A DNA stretch of 31,463 nucleotides from Deltaproteobacteria bacterium (GTDB taxonomy: Bacteria > Desulfobacterota > DSM-4660 > Desulfatiglandales > HGW-15): positions 1-31,463 of the forward strand of contig JAGVAP010000147.1 in NCBI GenBank assembly GCA_020060215.1. The letters are read 5' to 3'. Below, piece after piece: positions 1-8,531 of this stretch. Numbering within the stretch: position 1 is the first letter of the stretch; the number at the start of each line of letters is the position of its first letter. The position numbers and the translations under genes are program-made. The notes beneath the pieces were generated by a model that was not told where the DNA came from, made no database searches, and worked only from the letters and a program-made list of their open reading frames with translations.

Positions 1-588
1 ACCCGCGGCGGAGAATGGCCGAGGATCTCCGGGGTCGGGCTTCGGGGGAAAAAGGTCGGGCTGGTCGGTTTCGGCGCCGTGGGCCGGGAGGTGGCGTCCC
101 GGCTCAACGCGTTCGGCTGCCGCATCCTGGTGTACGACCCCGCTGTCGCCCCGGGAGCAGCGGCCGGGCTCGGTGCGGAAGCGGTTTCACTGGATCAGCT
201 CCTCGTTTCGTCCGACTTTGTGTCCCTGCACGCGTCCCTGCTCCCGGAGACGGCCGGCATGGTCGACGCCGGTTTTCTCTCCAGGATGAAACGCGGATCG
301 TTTCTGGTGAACACGGCGAGGGGCGAACTGGTTGACGAGCATGCCCTTCTCGAGGCCCTCGAGGAAGGGTTGATCCGGGGTGCGGCCCTGGACTGCTTCC
401 GAAACGAGCCCCCCGAATTCGACCACCCCCTCTTCCGGCTGGACCAGGTCCTTGTCACGCCCCACATCGCCTCCCACACGGATGAAGCGGCAGATGCAAT
501 GGGGTCGATGGCCCTCCAGGACTGCCTGGAGGTGCTGCGGGGCGGAAGATCGCCGCACACCGTGAACCCGGATGTGTATTTGAGATGA
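1..588 (+). CDS. D-2-hydroxyacid dehydrogenase, C-terminal part (5' end outside window)
   Basis: The frame is open from base 1, giving 195 visible residues of the NAD-binding and C-terminal part of a D-isomer-specific 2-hydroxyacid dehydrogenase (SerA/glycerate dehydrogenase superfamily). The nucleotide-binding turn GFGAVG lies at visible residues 23-28. The catalytic triad of the family can be read: Arg in NTARGEL (about 107), Glu in FRNEPPEF (about 136) and His in TPHIASHT (about 155). Family members interconvert 2-hydroxy and 2-keto acids with NAD(P)H in the cytoplasm. The stop overlaps the start of the downstream sugar kinase by 4 bp (ATGA), so the two are co-translated. With the kinase and the UxuB-like reductase next door, a sugar-acid substrate is more likely than 3-phosphoglycerate; this is inference. 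The N-terminal substrate-binding part is not in the window, so specificity cannot be judged. Confidence 0.9.
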   Translation, partial: TRGGEWPRISGVGLRGKKVGLVGFGAVGREVASRLNAFGCRILVYDPAVAPGAAAGLGAEAVSLDQLLVSSDFVSLHASLLPETAGMVDAGFLSRMKRGSFLVNTARGELVDEHALLEALEEGLIRGAALDCFRNEPPEFDHPLFRLDQVLVTPHIASHTDEAADAMGSMALQDCLEVLRGGRSPHTVNPDVYLR

Positions 589-2138
589 AGACGAAGAAGT
601 CCCCCTGGTTCCTGGGCATCGATCTCGGAACCGGCAGCTGCAAATCCGTCGTAGTCGATGAGAAGGGCGGGATTCTCGGTTTCGGCATCGGTCGCTACGG
701 CGGCGTCGATGCCGGAAGCAAGTGGCAGGAACAGGATCCACGAGACCTCGTCGCCGCTGCGACCGCCTCGGTGCGCAACGCACTGGCCGATGCTGGCGTG
801 GACCCCGAGGGCTGCTCAGGGCTCAGCATGGGGGGGGCCCTGCACAGTCTGCTCGCGCTGGACAGCCGCGGCAATCCGCTGACAGGCGTGATCACCTGGG
901 CGGATGGGCGAGGCCTTCGACAGGCGGAGGGAGTGCGGGAAGGATCGACCTCGATTCGTCTTTACCAGGAGACGGGTTGCCCCGTCCACGGCATGTACCC
1001 CCTGTACAAGATCCTGTGGCTGCGCCAGAACCGCCCGGATGTCTTCAGGGAGACCCGCCGCTATGTCACGGCCAAAGAGTATGTCCTTGCCGAGTTCACC
1101 GGCCGGTTCGCAACGGACTTCTCGCTGGCCTCCGGATCCGGGCTCTTCGATGTCCGGAAACTCAGGTGGAGCGACCTCGCTCTCGACCTTGCGTCCGTCC
1201 GGGAGGAGCAGCTTTCGACCCTTCTGCCACCCTCTGCCCTCCATGGCAGGCTGAAGCCGGGTATGGCGCGCCGACTCGGCATCCCTGACCGTACGCCCGT
1301 GATCACCGGCTCTTCCGACGCTGCGAATTCAAGCCTCGGGGCCGGAGCCGTTTCTCCCATGCAGGCCACCTGCATGGTCGGGACCAGCGGCGCTCTCCGG
1401 GTGATCTCGGGGAGGCCGATCTTTGACGAGAAGGGGAGGAGCTGGTGTTATGCCGTCGATGAACATCACTGGCTGGTGGGGGGGGCCGTCAACAACGGAG
1501 GGATCGCCCTTTCGTGGCTGAGGGATATCCTGAATCGCGCCCTCCTCCCTCCCCGATCGGACGGGGACCTGGGCTTTGAGGATATCCTGGACCTTGCCGC
1601 CCAGGCCCCGCCGGGTGCCGGAGGAGTGGTCTGCCTGCCCTTTTTTGCCGGGGAGCGCAGTCCGAACTGGAACCTCAATGCCAAGGCGGTCTTCTTCGGA
1701 ATGACCCTGGAGCATGACCTCCGGCACCTTGCCCGGGCCATGCTGGAGGGCATCGCCTTCCGTCTCAGGAGCGTCCAGGAGATGCTCGCGGGTGTGGGGC
1801 TGGACATCCACCAGATCATCGCGTCGGGCGGCTTCACGAAATCGGAGTTCTGGATCCAGGTGATGACCGATGCTCTGAACCGCAGGATCTCGGTCCCACG
1901 CTGGGGCGAGACCTCCGCCCTTGGCGCTGCATTCTGGGCCATGGTGGGCGCAGGCCGTCTGGACCGAATCGAGTCGGCGGGGGATCTGGTGGTGCCGGGC
2001 AAGTCCTATGATCCGATCCCGGCGAATGCAGGCGAATACGACGCGCGATATGCGCTTTACGTCGGAATCTATCAGGCGCTCCTGGGTCCATTCGAGGAGG
2101 CGGCGCGCCTGCAGCAGGGGGTCGCCGCCCCTTCGTGA
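585..2138 (+). CDS. FGGY-family carbohydrate kinase (gluconokinase/xylulokinase-like)
   Basis: A 517-residue protein of the usual FGGY kinase length. The N-terminal phosphate loop GIDLGTGSCKSVVVD, the segment TGVITWADGRGLRQAE, and the C-terminal ATP-domain signature GGFTKSEFWIQVMTDAL followed by ETSALGAAFWA mark the ASKHA fold of this family. The segment GMYPLYKILWLRQ resembles bacterial FGGY gluconokinases, so gluconate or a related sugar acid or ketose is the likely substrate, phosphorylated with ATP in the cytoplasm. The ATG at 585 overlaps the upstream dehydrogenase stop. The gene is followed 65 bp later by a UxuB-type reductase with its own strong ribosome binding site, so the three form one plus-strand operon. 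Exact substrate is not decidable from sequence: gluconokinase, xylulokinase and 2-keto-3-deoxygluconate-like kinases are alternatives. Confidence 0.88.
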   Translation: MKTKKSPWFLGIDLGTGSCKSVVVDEKGGILGFGIGRYGGVDAGSKWQEQDPRDLVAAATASVRNALADAGVDPEGCSGLSMGGALHSLLALDSRGNPLTGVITWADGRGLRQAEGVREGSTSIRLYQETGCPVHGMYPLYKILWLRQNRPDVFRETRRYVTAKEYVLAEFTGRFATDFSLASGSGLFDVRKLRWSDLALDLASVREEQLSTLLPPSALHGRLKPGMARRLGIPDRTPVITGSSDAANSSLGAGAVSPMQATCMVGTSGALRVISGRPIFDEKGRSWCYAVDEHHWLVGGAVNNGGIALSWLRDILNRALLPPRSDGDLGFEDILDLAAQAPPGAGGVVCLPFFAGERSPNWNLNAKAVFFGMTLEHDLRHLARAMLEGIAFRLRSVQEMLAGVGLDIHQIIASGGFTKSEFWIQVMTDALNRRISVPRWGETSALGAAFWAMVGAGRLDRIESAGDLVVPGKSYDPIPANAGEYDARYALYVGIYQALLGPFEEAARLQQGVAAPS

Positions 2139-2203
2139 CCTGGATGACCGCACTCCAAACAGATCGGGTATCCCATTCTCGAACGAGAACAGGAGGAAAA
2201 GAC

Positions 2204-3043
2204 ATGGACATGGACCTGGACCGATTCTGCAGGTCTTTCGACCTTGCCGGCAAGACCATCGTCATCTCAGGGGGAGCGGGCGTACTCGGGGGTGAAATGG
2301 CCTGCGCCCTCGTCCGTTCCGGTGCGAACGTGGCGATCCTGGATCGCGATCTCTCCCGCACCGACCCGCTGCGAGCCCGGATGGAGAAGGGGTCCGGCTG
2401 CGCGGAGTTGATCCAGGCGGACGTGATCGAGAAGGCGTCCCTGCTGGCGGCCATGAAGAAGGTGCGGGAGAGATTCGGGAAGGTCTACGGGCTGATCAAT
2501 GCGGCAGGCGGCAATGTACCGCAGGCGACCACGGGAGCCGCCGCCTGCTTCTTCGATATCCCGCAGGAGGCTCTCAAACACGTGATCGATCTGAACCTGG
2601 TGGGCACGATCCTCACCAGCCAGGTATTCGGCCGCGCCCTCGCGGAAGCGGGAGAAGGGGTCATCATCAACATCTCCTCCATGGCCGCGTACCGGCCCCT
2701 CACCCGCACCATCGCCTACAGCGCTTCAAAGGCGGCGGTCAGCAATTTCACCTACTGGCTTGCGGTGCATATGGCCGAAGAATACTCGCCCAGGATCAGG
2801 GTGAACGCCGTTGCACCCGGATTCTTTCACACCACCCAGAACCACTACCTCCTCTATGACGAGAAGGACGGGACCCTCACTGCCCGGGGACAAACCATCA
2901 TCGACCATACGCCCATGAAGCGGTTCGGAAGTCCCGACGACCTCCTGGGTGTTCTGTTCTGGCTCCTGTCTCCGGGGGCTGAGTTCGTCACCGGGGCCGT
3001 GATCCCCGTGGACGGAGGGTTCTCCGCATTCAGCGGCGTCTAG
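2204..3043 (+). CDS. uxuB: SDR-family oxidoreductase, probable fructuronate reductase (D-mannonate oxidoreductase)
   Basis: The start is placed at the ATG at 2204 because AGGAGG lies 7 bp upstream (2191-2196). A longer in-frame reading from 2135 lacks such a site and adds non-family sequence. The 279-residue product is a classical short-chain dehydrogenase: cofactor turn SGGAGVLG at 22-29, NAAGGN at 99-104, catalytic Ser158/159, Tyr172 and Lys176 (YSASK), and the C-terminal TGAVIPVDGGFSAFSGV. The blocks NISSMAAYRPLTRTIAY, VNAVAPGFFHTTQN and DHTPMKRFGSPDDLLG closely match, from memory, the Bacillus-type SDR UxuB (YjmF) that interconverts fructuronate and mannonate. The gene closes the sugar-acid operon and converges on the histidine kinase gene with 43 bp between them. 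Specificity within sugar acids remains inferred. Confidence 0.85.
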   Translation: MDMDLDRFCRSFDLAGKTIVISGGAGVLGGEMACALVRSGANVAILDRDLSRTDPLRARMEKGSGCAELIQADVIEKASLLAAMKKVRERFGKVYGLINAAGGNVPQATTGAAACFFDIPQEALKHVIDLNLVGTILTSQVFGRALAEAGEGVIINISSMAAYRPLTRTIAYSASKAAVSNFTYWLAVHMAEEYSPRIRVNAVAPGFFHTTQNHYLLYDEKDGTLTARGQTIIDHTPMKRFGSPDDLLGVLFWLLSPGAEFVTGAVIPVDGGFSAFSGV

Positions 3044-3085
3044 AACGCGCTTCGGTTCCATGGAGGGACGCCTCAGAAGACCCTT

Positions 3086-4360
3086 TCATGAATCGCCGTC
3101 GCTCCCGGGCACCACTCGGGGTTTTGCGTCCTGATGCAGGATCTCCTGCAGCATCCGATTCAGCTCGCGAAAGGGGAAGGGCTTCTGGATGAACCCCTGT
3201 GCTCCTGCCCTGAGGATATCCTGGGCGGGCCCGTCGATGGAATACCCGCTGCAGACCAGAACCTTGAGATCGGGTCTCTCCTTCACGAGCGACCGGTAGA
3301 TCTCTGTCCCGGCCAAGTCCGGAAGCACGACGTCGAGGATGGCCAGGTCGATCTTCCCTTTGAAGGCGGCGCAGACCCGGAGGGCATCCCTCCCGGTCTT
3401 TGCGGTCAGGACGCGGTATCCGATTCTTTCCAGCAGTTTTCTGCTGATGTTCATGATCGACCCCTCATCCTCGACGATCAGGACGGTCCCGGCACCCTTG
3501 AGGGGTTCGATTTCCTTGACTTCCGGCTTCTTCTCCCTGGCTTCCACGGCCGGCAGATAGATCTTGACCTTGGTTCCTTTTCCGGCCTCGGAGTCCACCA
3601 GGACACACCCGCTATGCCCCTTGATGATGCCGTATACGGCCGGCAGGCCGAGCCCTCTTCCATGGAACTTGGTCGTGAAGAAAGGCTCGAAAATCCTCTT
3701 CCGGATCTCGTCAGGCATGCCCTTCCCGTTGTCCTCTACGGCCAGGCAGACATAGACCCCGGGGGCGAGATCATGGAGGGCGGCTGATTTCTCCCCCATG
3801 ACCTCGTTTCGGATGGATACGCGAATCCACCCTCCCCCATCCATGGCCTCCGCAGCGTTGTGGATCACCGCCGAGAGCACCATCTGCAACTGCGTCACAT
3901 CCGCCTTTACGGAAAGGGTGTCCGGAGGCAGATCCGTGTCCACGTGCACCGAGGGACCGAGGCCGTGGAGCACTGAGGGCAAGGCGTCTCTGACAAAGTC
4001 GTGCATGGAAAGGAGCCTGGTCTGGTACCTCCCCCCTTCGGCGTAGGCCAGGAGCTGGCTGGTCAGATTGGCCATCCTCTCCATGGACGATCTCATCTTT
4101 CGGATGTGCCCGAGCAGGGGATCATCCTTGGGCAGATCCATTCGGATCAGATCCATACTGAGCGAGATGGAGGCGAGGGCATTGTTGAACTGATGGGCAA
4201 TGCCTCCAGCCAGGGTGGCGATCGCCTGCATCCGCTGCCCTTCCTGGATCTGTTTTTGACTCCGGTCCTGCTCGGAGAGCCGCTGCTCCAGATCCCTGGT
4301 CCTCTGTTCCAGCTCCCTGATTCTCTGTTCCAGTTCCTCGTAGGTGGGCTTCTCTGTCAC
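3086..4360 (-). CDS. Hybrid sensor histidine kinase with C-terminal receiver domain
   Basis: A soluble signalling kinase without membrane segments. From the GTG at 4360 (preceded by GGAGGAGG) it has 424 residues: an N-terminal heptad-rich coiled coil (repeats of LEQR, about 10-40), a HisKA domain with the phospho-acceptor His56 in GGIAHQFNN, a HATPase_c domain (EDNGKGMP, EPFFTTK, GRGLGLPAVYGI) and a receiver domain (LIVEDEG, phospho-acceptor Asp in AILDVVLPD, Lys in IQKPFPF). An ATG at 4504 would add 48 poorly conserved residues. The GTG is preferred because many deltaproteobacterial kinases begin at this TEKPTYEELEQ motif. No PAS or other sensor domain is present, so input probably comes through a partner. 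It is the last gene of the minus-strand TRAP cluster. No DNA-binding response regulator is nearby. Confidence 0.88.
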   Translation of the reverse strand: MTEKPTYEELEQRIRELEQRTRDLEQRLSEQDRSQKQIQEGQRMQAIATLAGGIAHQFNNALASISLSMDLIRMDLPKDDPLLGHIRKMRSSMERMANLTSQLLAYAEGGRYQTRLLSMHDFVRDALPSVLHGLGPSVHVDTDLPPDTLSVKADVTQLQMVLSAVIHNAAEAMDGGGWIRVSIRNEVMGEKSAALHDLAPGVYVCLAVEDNGKGMPDEIRKRIFEPFFTTKFHGRGLGLPAVYGIIKGHSGCVLVDSEAGKGTKVKIYLPAVEAREKKPEVKEIEPLKGAGTVLIVEDEGSIMNISRKLLERIGYRVLTAKTGRDALRVCAAFKGKIDLAILDVVLPDLAGTEIYRSLVKERPDLKVLVCSGYSIDGPAQDILRAGAQGFIQKPFPFRELNRMLQEILHQDAKPRVVPGSDGDS

Positions 4361-4519
4361 CGCCTCCTCCGAAAACAGGCACTCTGCCGGGTTACGATTC
4401 GAAATCCGATTCTCTTCTCGCCCCGGGAAGCAGAGCGCAAAGAAACGGACCATCGCAGTGACAACTAAGTCCGTCTCTATAGGTCTTTTTGAAGGAAATG
4501 GCAATAGATCTGGTTGGAG

Positions 4520-4822
4520 TCAGTCACCGACCTCTTCCACGCTCACCGGGACCTTGTAAACGAGCAGCTGGTCGACCACCACCTGGCGCCAGTCGACCGC
4601 CCGCAACAGACAGATCTCACACGGGCTTTCGCCCCCCTCGTGGTAGGTGGCGATCTCGGGATCGGGGGCCCCGTCCCGGGATATCCGCTGGAAATAGAGG
4701 CATCCGCAATCGAGGATGAAGAACCTCAGGCCCGAGACCTCTTCGGGGAATGCCCCGATAATGCGATCAGCCAGCTGGCTCGCCTTTTCTCTTCCCGCGT
4801 CTCTCCTGCCCGGTCCTTCCAT
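4520..4822 (-). CDS. Small conserved-looking Cys-rich protein of unknown function
   Basis: A 100-residue ORF between dctM and the histidine kinase, on their strand, with a short purine-rich stretch (AAAGG) before the ATG. Its middle carries DCGC and, about 30 residues later, PCEIC; these four cysteines could bind a metal. The C-terminal half (DWRQVVVDQLLVYKVPV) is predicted helix and strand, without a signal peptide or membrane segment. The ORF fills the space between two genes, and the codon pattern (GC-rich third positions) fits the neighbours. I do not recognise a named family, although similar short proteins with an ILDCGC motif seem familiar from deltaproteobacteria. A role beside the cytoplasmic kinase or the transporter is possible but unsupported. 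It could also be a chance ORF. Confidence 0.55.
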   Translation of the reverse strand: MEGPGRRDAGREKASQLADRIIGAFPEEVSGLRFFILDCGCLYFQRISRDGAPDPEIATYHEGGESPCEICLLRAVDWRQVVVDQLLVYKVPVSVEEVGD

Positions 4823-4902
4823 GCCTTTACAGTGAGTACAAACAGCGGAAAGTCAAGGAACCCCTGCGGCGACGAGGGGTGCGGGCGGCCGGACCGGGAC
4901 GA

Positions 4903-6204
4903 TCAGCCGAAAAACAGGGCCGGGAGCCAGAGCGCGAGCTGGGGGAACAGGTAAAGGAACCCCCAGACGAGCAAAAGGGAGATCAGGAACGGAAGGACTC
5001 CCTTGTAGATCCTGCCGATCGGCTCCCTGGTGATGTTCTTGACCACAAAGACGCAGACCGCCACGGGTGGAATGACCACCCCGATCATGAGCACCACCCC
5101 GATCACGATCCCGAACCACAGCATGTTGAACCCGAGCTGGAGGACCACCGGATAGAAGATCGGCGTAGCCAGGATCATAAAGGCGAGGTCATCGATGAAA
5201 GAGCCCCCGATCAGGTACACGACGCAGATGAAGGTCAGTATGACGTATCGGTTCAGCGGCAGCGTCCCCACCCACTCCGCGGTGCCCTGGGGGATCCCCG
5301 TGATGGTGATGAAGTGTCCGAGAACGGTTGAACCGACGATGAGCATCAGGATCATCCCGGAGGTTCGCAGGGCCTCCATGAGGGATTTCACATACCCTTT
5401 CATCCTCATGTCGCCCTTGGCCACCGCGAGCAGCAGGATGGCGAACGTGCCCGCCGCCCCGGCCTCGGAAGGCGTAAAAAAGCCCTTCATGATCCCGCCG
5501 ATCACCAGGAAAAAGACGATGAGGACCCAGGCGACATCCGGAAGCGTGTTGATCCTCTCCTTCCAGGACGCCTTCTCCGACATGGGTGCGTGGTCCGGGT
5601 TCTTCCTGGCCCACACATAGATGATCCCCAGGAACAAGAAGGCGATGATCAGACCCGGGATCATTCCGGCCACGAACAGCTGCCCGATGGACTGCTCCGT
5701 GAGGATGCCGAACAGGATGAGCACGACGCTGGGAGGGATGATGCAGCCGAGGGTCCCGACGGAGGCGACGATCCCCGTCGACAGCTTTCTGTCATACCCG
5801 TAGCGGTCCATCTCCGGAATCGCCACGCTCGCAAATGTAGCGGCCGTTGCAGCGGACGAGCCGCAGATCGCCTTGAACCCGGTAGCCCCCAGGACCGTGG
5901 CCATGGCGAGACCTCCGGGGACGTGTCCTACAAACTTGTGAGCCGAATCATAGAGTCTGACCGCTATCCCCGCGTTGAAGCCGATCTGGCCCATGAGGAT
6001 GAAAAGGGGGAACACCGTGTAGCCGTAGTTGGTGATCACATCGTAGACGTCCCTGCCGAGGAGGCTCATGGCGGACTCGAAGCCGTTGAGGTAGCCGAAA
6101 CCCGCAAATCCGACGAGCGCCATGGCAAAGCCCAACTCGATGCCGGTTGCGAACAGGAGCAGCAGGATGATCAGCCCCAGGATCCCGATGGTGACCTCAT
6201 TCAT
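4903..6204 (-). CDS. dctM: TRAP transporter large permease subunit (DctM)
   Basis: A 433-residue, highly hydrophobic protein with about 11-12 membrane segments, typical in length for DctM. Diagnostic features are the N-terminal GIELGFAMALVGFAGFGYL, the conserved GSSAATAATFASVAIPEM (scaffold and substrate-path region), GTLGCIIPPSVVLILFGI, and the second pseudo-repeat ending in GVVIPPVAVCVFVVKNIT. It forms the ion-coupled channel of a tripartite ATP-independent periplasmic transporter with DctQ, driven by a cation gradient and supplied by the binding protein DctP. The gene overlaps the end of dctQ by 8 bp and is followed 80 bp later by a small Cys-rich ORF. The nearby sugar-acid operon suggests hexuronate, gluconate or a similar sugar acid as substrate; this is inference. 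Confidence 0.95.
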   Translation of the reverse strand: MNEVTIGILGLIILLLLFATGIELGFAMALVGFAGFGYLNGFESAMSLLGRDVYDVITNYGYTVFPLFILMGQIGFNAGIAVRLYDSAHKFVGHVPGGLAMATVLGATGFKAICGSSAATAATFASVAIPEMDRYGYDRKLSTGIVASVGTLGCIIPPSVVLILFGILTEQSIGQLFVAGMIPGLIIAFLFLGIIYVWARKNPDHAPMSEKASWKERINTLPDVAWVLIVFFLVIGGIMKGFFTPSEAGAAGTFAILLLAVAKGDMRMKGYVKSLMEALRTSGMILMLIVGSTVLGHFITITGIPQGTAEWVGTLPLNRYVILTFICVVYLIGGSFIDDLAFMILATPIFYPVVLQLGFNMLWFGIVIGVVLMIGVVIPPVAVCVFVVKNITREPIGRIYKGVLPFLISLLLVWGFLYLFPQLALWLPALFFG

Positions 6205-6679
6205 ACCGACCCTTCCAGATCTGGAAAATGTCGAAGACGAAGACCAAACACTGTATGAAGGAGCATACCCCTACCCCGTACGCCACCGGAAAGAAGGGAA
6301 GCTGGAGAGTCGGAGAGACCTCGCCCGACATGCGGAATTCCCGTCCGACGCCGATCAGGTTGTACCCGATGAGGATAAACAGGACGATGCAGAGGAGCCG
6401 GGTGAACGTATAGAGGATCGCCTGCCCCCTGCGGGAGAGCAGTCCCTGAAGGATTTCCATGGAGACATGCCCGCGGTCCAGGGACACCTTTGGAATCCCG
6501 AACCCGATCACCACGCCCAGGGATATGCTCACGATTTCGTAGGCGCCGATCAGGGGGCGGCCCCCCGCCCGCATGAGGATGTCGGCGACGGTCAGGAACA
6601 TCATGAAAGTGAGCGTCGCAGCGGCAATGAGGTTGAGGGTGCTGCTCACCCGATAAAGGATGCGGAAAATCCTCTCCAT
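6197..6679 (-). CDS. dctQ: TRAP transporter small permease subunit (DctQ)
   Basis: The ATG at 6679 is chosen (MERIFRILYRVS, preceded by AGAGGG). The longer open frame to 6856 reaches into the dctP tail and would add 59 charged, non-family residues. The 160-residue product has four predicted membrane segments and the family pattern around ILMRAGGRPLIGAYEIV and the charged loop KVSLDRGHVSMEIL, typical of DctQ. It pairs with DctM in the inner membrane and is thought to stabilise or bridge the transporter. It lies 98 bp after dctP and overlaps dctM by 8 bp, giving the canonical dctPQM order. Confidence 0.92.
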   Translation of the reverse strand: MERIFRILYRVSSTLNLIAAATLTFMMFLTVADILMRAGGRPLIGAYEIVSISLGVVIGFGIPKVSLDRGHVSMEILQGLLSRRGQAILYTFTRLLCIVLFILIGYNLIGVGREFRMSGEVSPTLQLPFFPVAYGVGVCSFIQCLVFVFDIFQIWKGRYE

Positions 6680-6777
6680 GAAACCCTCTTCGCACATCCC
6701 CTGCGTCTCCGGCGCTCCCGGGGTCGGCTCCTGACCGATCCGAGACCGCAGAGACGCAGCGGGAGAGACAGGACCGA

Positions 6778-7833
6778 CTAGAAAGGCGCGGCGATCCCCC
6801 TCTTTTTCTCCTCGCCTCTCCAGTGACCAATGCGCTCCTTGATGTATTTGATCCACCCGTCGACGTCGGCCTCATTGAATCCCTTGGAAGCCATGTTGGT
6901 TTTGTAGGCGGCCATGACCGGCCCGACCTTGGCGACCCATTTGGCCGCTTCGGCATCGGAGACATCGAAGAGCTGTCCGCCCGCGGTCTTGAAGGTATCC
7001 CGCCCCTCGATGTCCATCTCGTTCCAGAGGGCGGCCTGCTTCTCCTTGGCCTCAAAGGCCACCTCGGTCAGGACCTTCTGCACATCGGGCGGCATGCCGT
7101 TCCACTTGTTCTTGTTCATGACGAAATAGAAGGTGTAACCGGAACCGATCTGCCAGGATCCGGTGACGTACTTGATCACCTCTGCGAACTTCCAGTACTT
7201 CAGCGTGGAGAGGTCCACCGTGACCCCGTCGATCACGCCCCTTCGCAATGCATCGTAGACATCCGGCATTCCCATCGGTACCGGAACGGCACCCAGGGTC
7301 TTGACAATGTCGGCCTGCTGGCCCGTGGCCCTGATCTTCAGGCCTGCCAGTTCCTCCAGGGACTTCACCGGTTTGGAAACCAGGAGGGGGATCAGGGGTC
7401 CGCTGGTGGCGAAGTATAGAGGTTGTACCCCCTCCCACTCCTTGGGTTTGAACTTGCTGTAAAAGTCGTTGCTCACCTGCGTGGCCACGTATCCCGAGGG
7501 GAAGCCCAGGGGGAGGTCCAGGGCCTCTGTCACCGTAAAGCGGCCTCGCGTGTAGGCGGTGTGGGACAAACCCATGTCCGCCACCCCCGTGCTGACGCCG
7601 ACGTACATCTTGTCCGGGCCGAGCAGGGTTCCCCCCGCATGATAGGTGATCTCCACCTTGCCGTTCGTGCGCTTCTTCACCTCATCGCAGTACCATCCGG
7701 TGAGAAGAGACATCTTGTGGGTCGGGGGGAGATAGTTGGCGGCCTTCAGTTTGATCTCCTGCGCGGTCGCCGGTGAGTTGTTCCAGAAAATGGAGAATAG
7801 GACGGAAACCAAAAGTGCTGCGCTTCTTTTCAT
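6778..7833 (-). CDS. dctP: TRAP transporter periplasmic solute-binding protein (DctP)
   Basis: A 351-residue exported binding protein. A signal peptide is clear: KR, then a hydrophobic core, with likely cleavage after ATA at residue 24. The mature part starts QEIKLKAANYLPPTHKMS, and the protein carries GLKIRATG, which holds the conserved arginine that usually contacts the substrate carboxylate, followed by the DVYDALRRGVIDGV segment typical of the DctP family. It binds substrate in the periplasm and delivers it to DctQM. The ATG is preceded by AGGAGGAG at optimal distance. As first gene of the minus-strand cluster it probably carries the promoter upstream, in the 7834-8531 intergenic region, although no strong promoter was recognised there. 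A carboxylated substrate such as a sugar acid fits both the arginine and the neighbouring catabolic genes. Confidence 0.95.
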   Translation of the reverse strand: MKRSAALLVSVLFSIFWNNSPATAQEIKLKAANYLPPTHKMSLLTGWYCDEVKKRTNGKVEITYHAGGTLLGPDKMYVGVSTGVADMGLSHTAYTRGRFTVTEALDLPLGFPSGYVATQVSNDFYSKFKPKEWEGVQPLYFATSGPLIPLLVSKPVKSLEELAGLKIRATGQQADIVKTLGAVPVPMGMPDVYDALRRGVIDGVTVDLSTLKYWKFAEVIKYVTGSWQIGSGYTFYFVMNKNKWNGMPPDVQKVLTEVAFEAKEKQAALWNEMDIEGRDTFKTAGGQLFDVSDAEAAKWVAKVGPVMAAYKTNMASKGFNEADVDGWIKYIKERIGHWRGEEKKRGIAAPF

Positions 7834-8531
7834 CTTGCTCCTCCTGAAGTGTTATGCCTATACCCTGCACCTCACGACTGCACCCGGTACCCCTCTCCCC
7901 GGGTCCCCCATAACCGGACCGGTAGACCCGGACGGATAAGACGGCATCTTTACCATAGAAGTCTGCTCCAGTAAATTCCCTTGCATTCCATCGCTCATCG
8001 ACACCATCATGAAACGGTGGCGTCCGTGGCCCGGTCCTAAGGTGCTTGTTTGCAGGCTCCCCCCCTTTGTCAAAGAGGGGGCCACGGGGGACTTGGCGGA
8101 ACGGTGGATATACCCATGCAAATCCCTGTACTTGACGCCCGATCCGTAAAAGCGATATATTCGCCGTTGGTGATGTCCCCCGCAGGGCCCGATCTATTCC
8201 GAAGACGATCCCGTTCCTTACCAGGGGGAACAGTTCCAGACAGATCCCCGGCCCGCCCATGGCGGCCCCGCTGGAAATCGCTCCACTCCACGGGCTTTTC
8301 TCGTGCAGGGGGGAGGCCCTTTTCAGAGAGGAAAACGGTCGAGCGAGGCCGTTGCCCTGGAGCCAGGAAGAGCCCGCGCTCAACGTGCCGGAGATGCCTC
8401 CCGCCTTCCGGCTCGACCTCCTGCTTTTTCGATTTCTCCGACAAACCGGTGGGCTGAGGTCGTTTCATTTGCCACGGTCGGCGTGCGCCTTTGCCAGGAA
8501 GTGGGTTTCAAGTGTAAAGGGGAACAGGTTG
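7834..8531. other. 698-bp intergenic region between divergent dctP and corrinoid-activator genes
   Basis: No convincing gene was found. A reading frame extends upstream of 8532 in the plus strand (to about 8259), but its residues do not resemble the activator family and it has no good ribosome site. The region contains a palindromic C/G-rich repeat at 8059-8081 (a CTTTG-T-CAAAG core flanked by C and G runs) of the kind scattered through deltaproteobacterial genomes. The promoters of both divergent units should lie here, but I could not identify them with confidence. Confidence 0.6.
8059..8081. repeat. Short palindromic intergenic repeat
   Basis: A C-run, then CTTTG, a single T, CAAAG, A and a G-run, forming an imperfect hairpin. 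It resembles common interspersed intergenic repeats in this lineage; the family assignment is from memory. It could act as a bidirectional transcription barrier, but no T-tract follows. Confidence 0.4.

Noticed and set aside
1329..2153. Minus-strand open frame opposite the FGGY kinase
   Set aside because: No family resemblance, and the sense strand is a complete kinase.
8259..8531. N-terminal extension of the corrinoid activator
   Set aside because: The extra residues are not like the family, no ribosome site is seen at 8259, and the ferredoxin domain begins right after the ATG at 8532.
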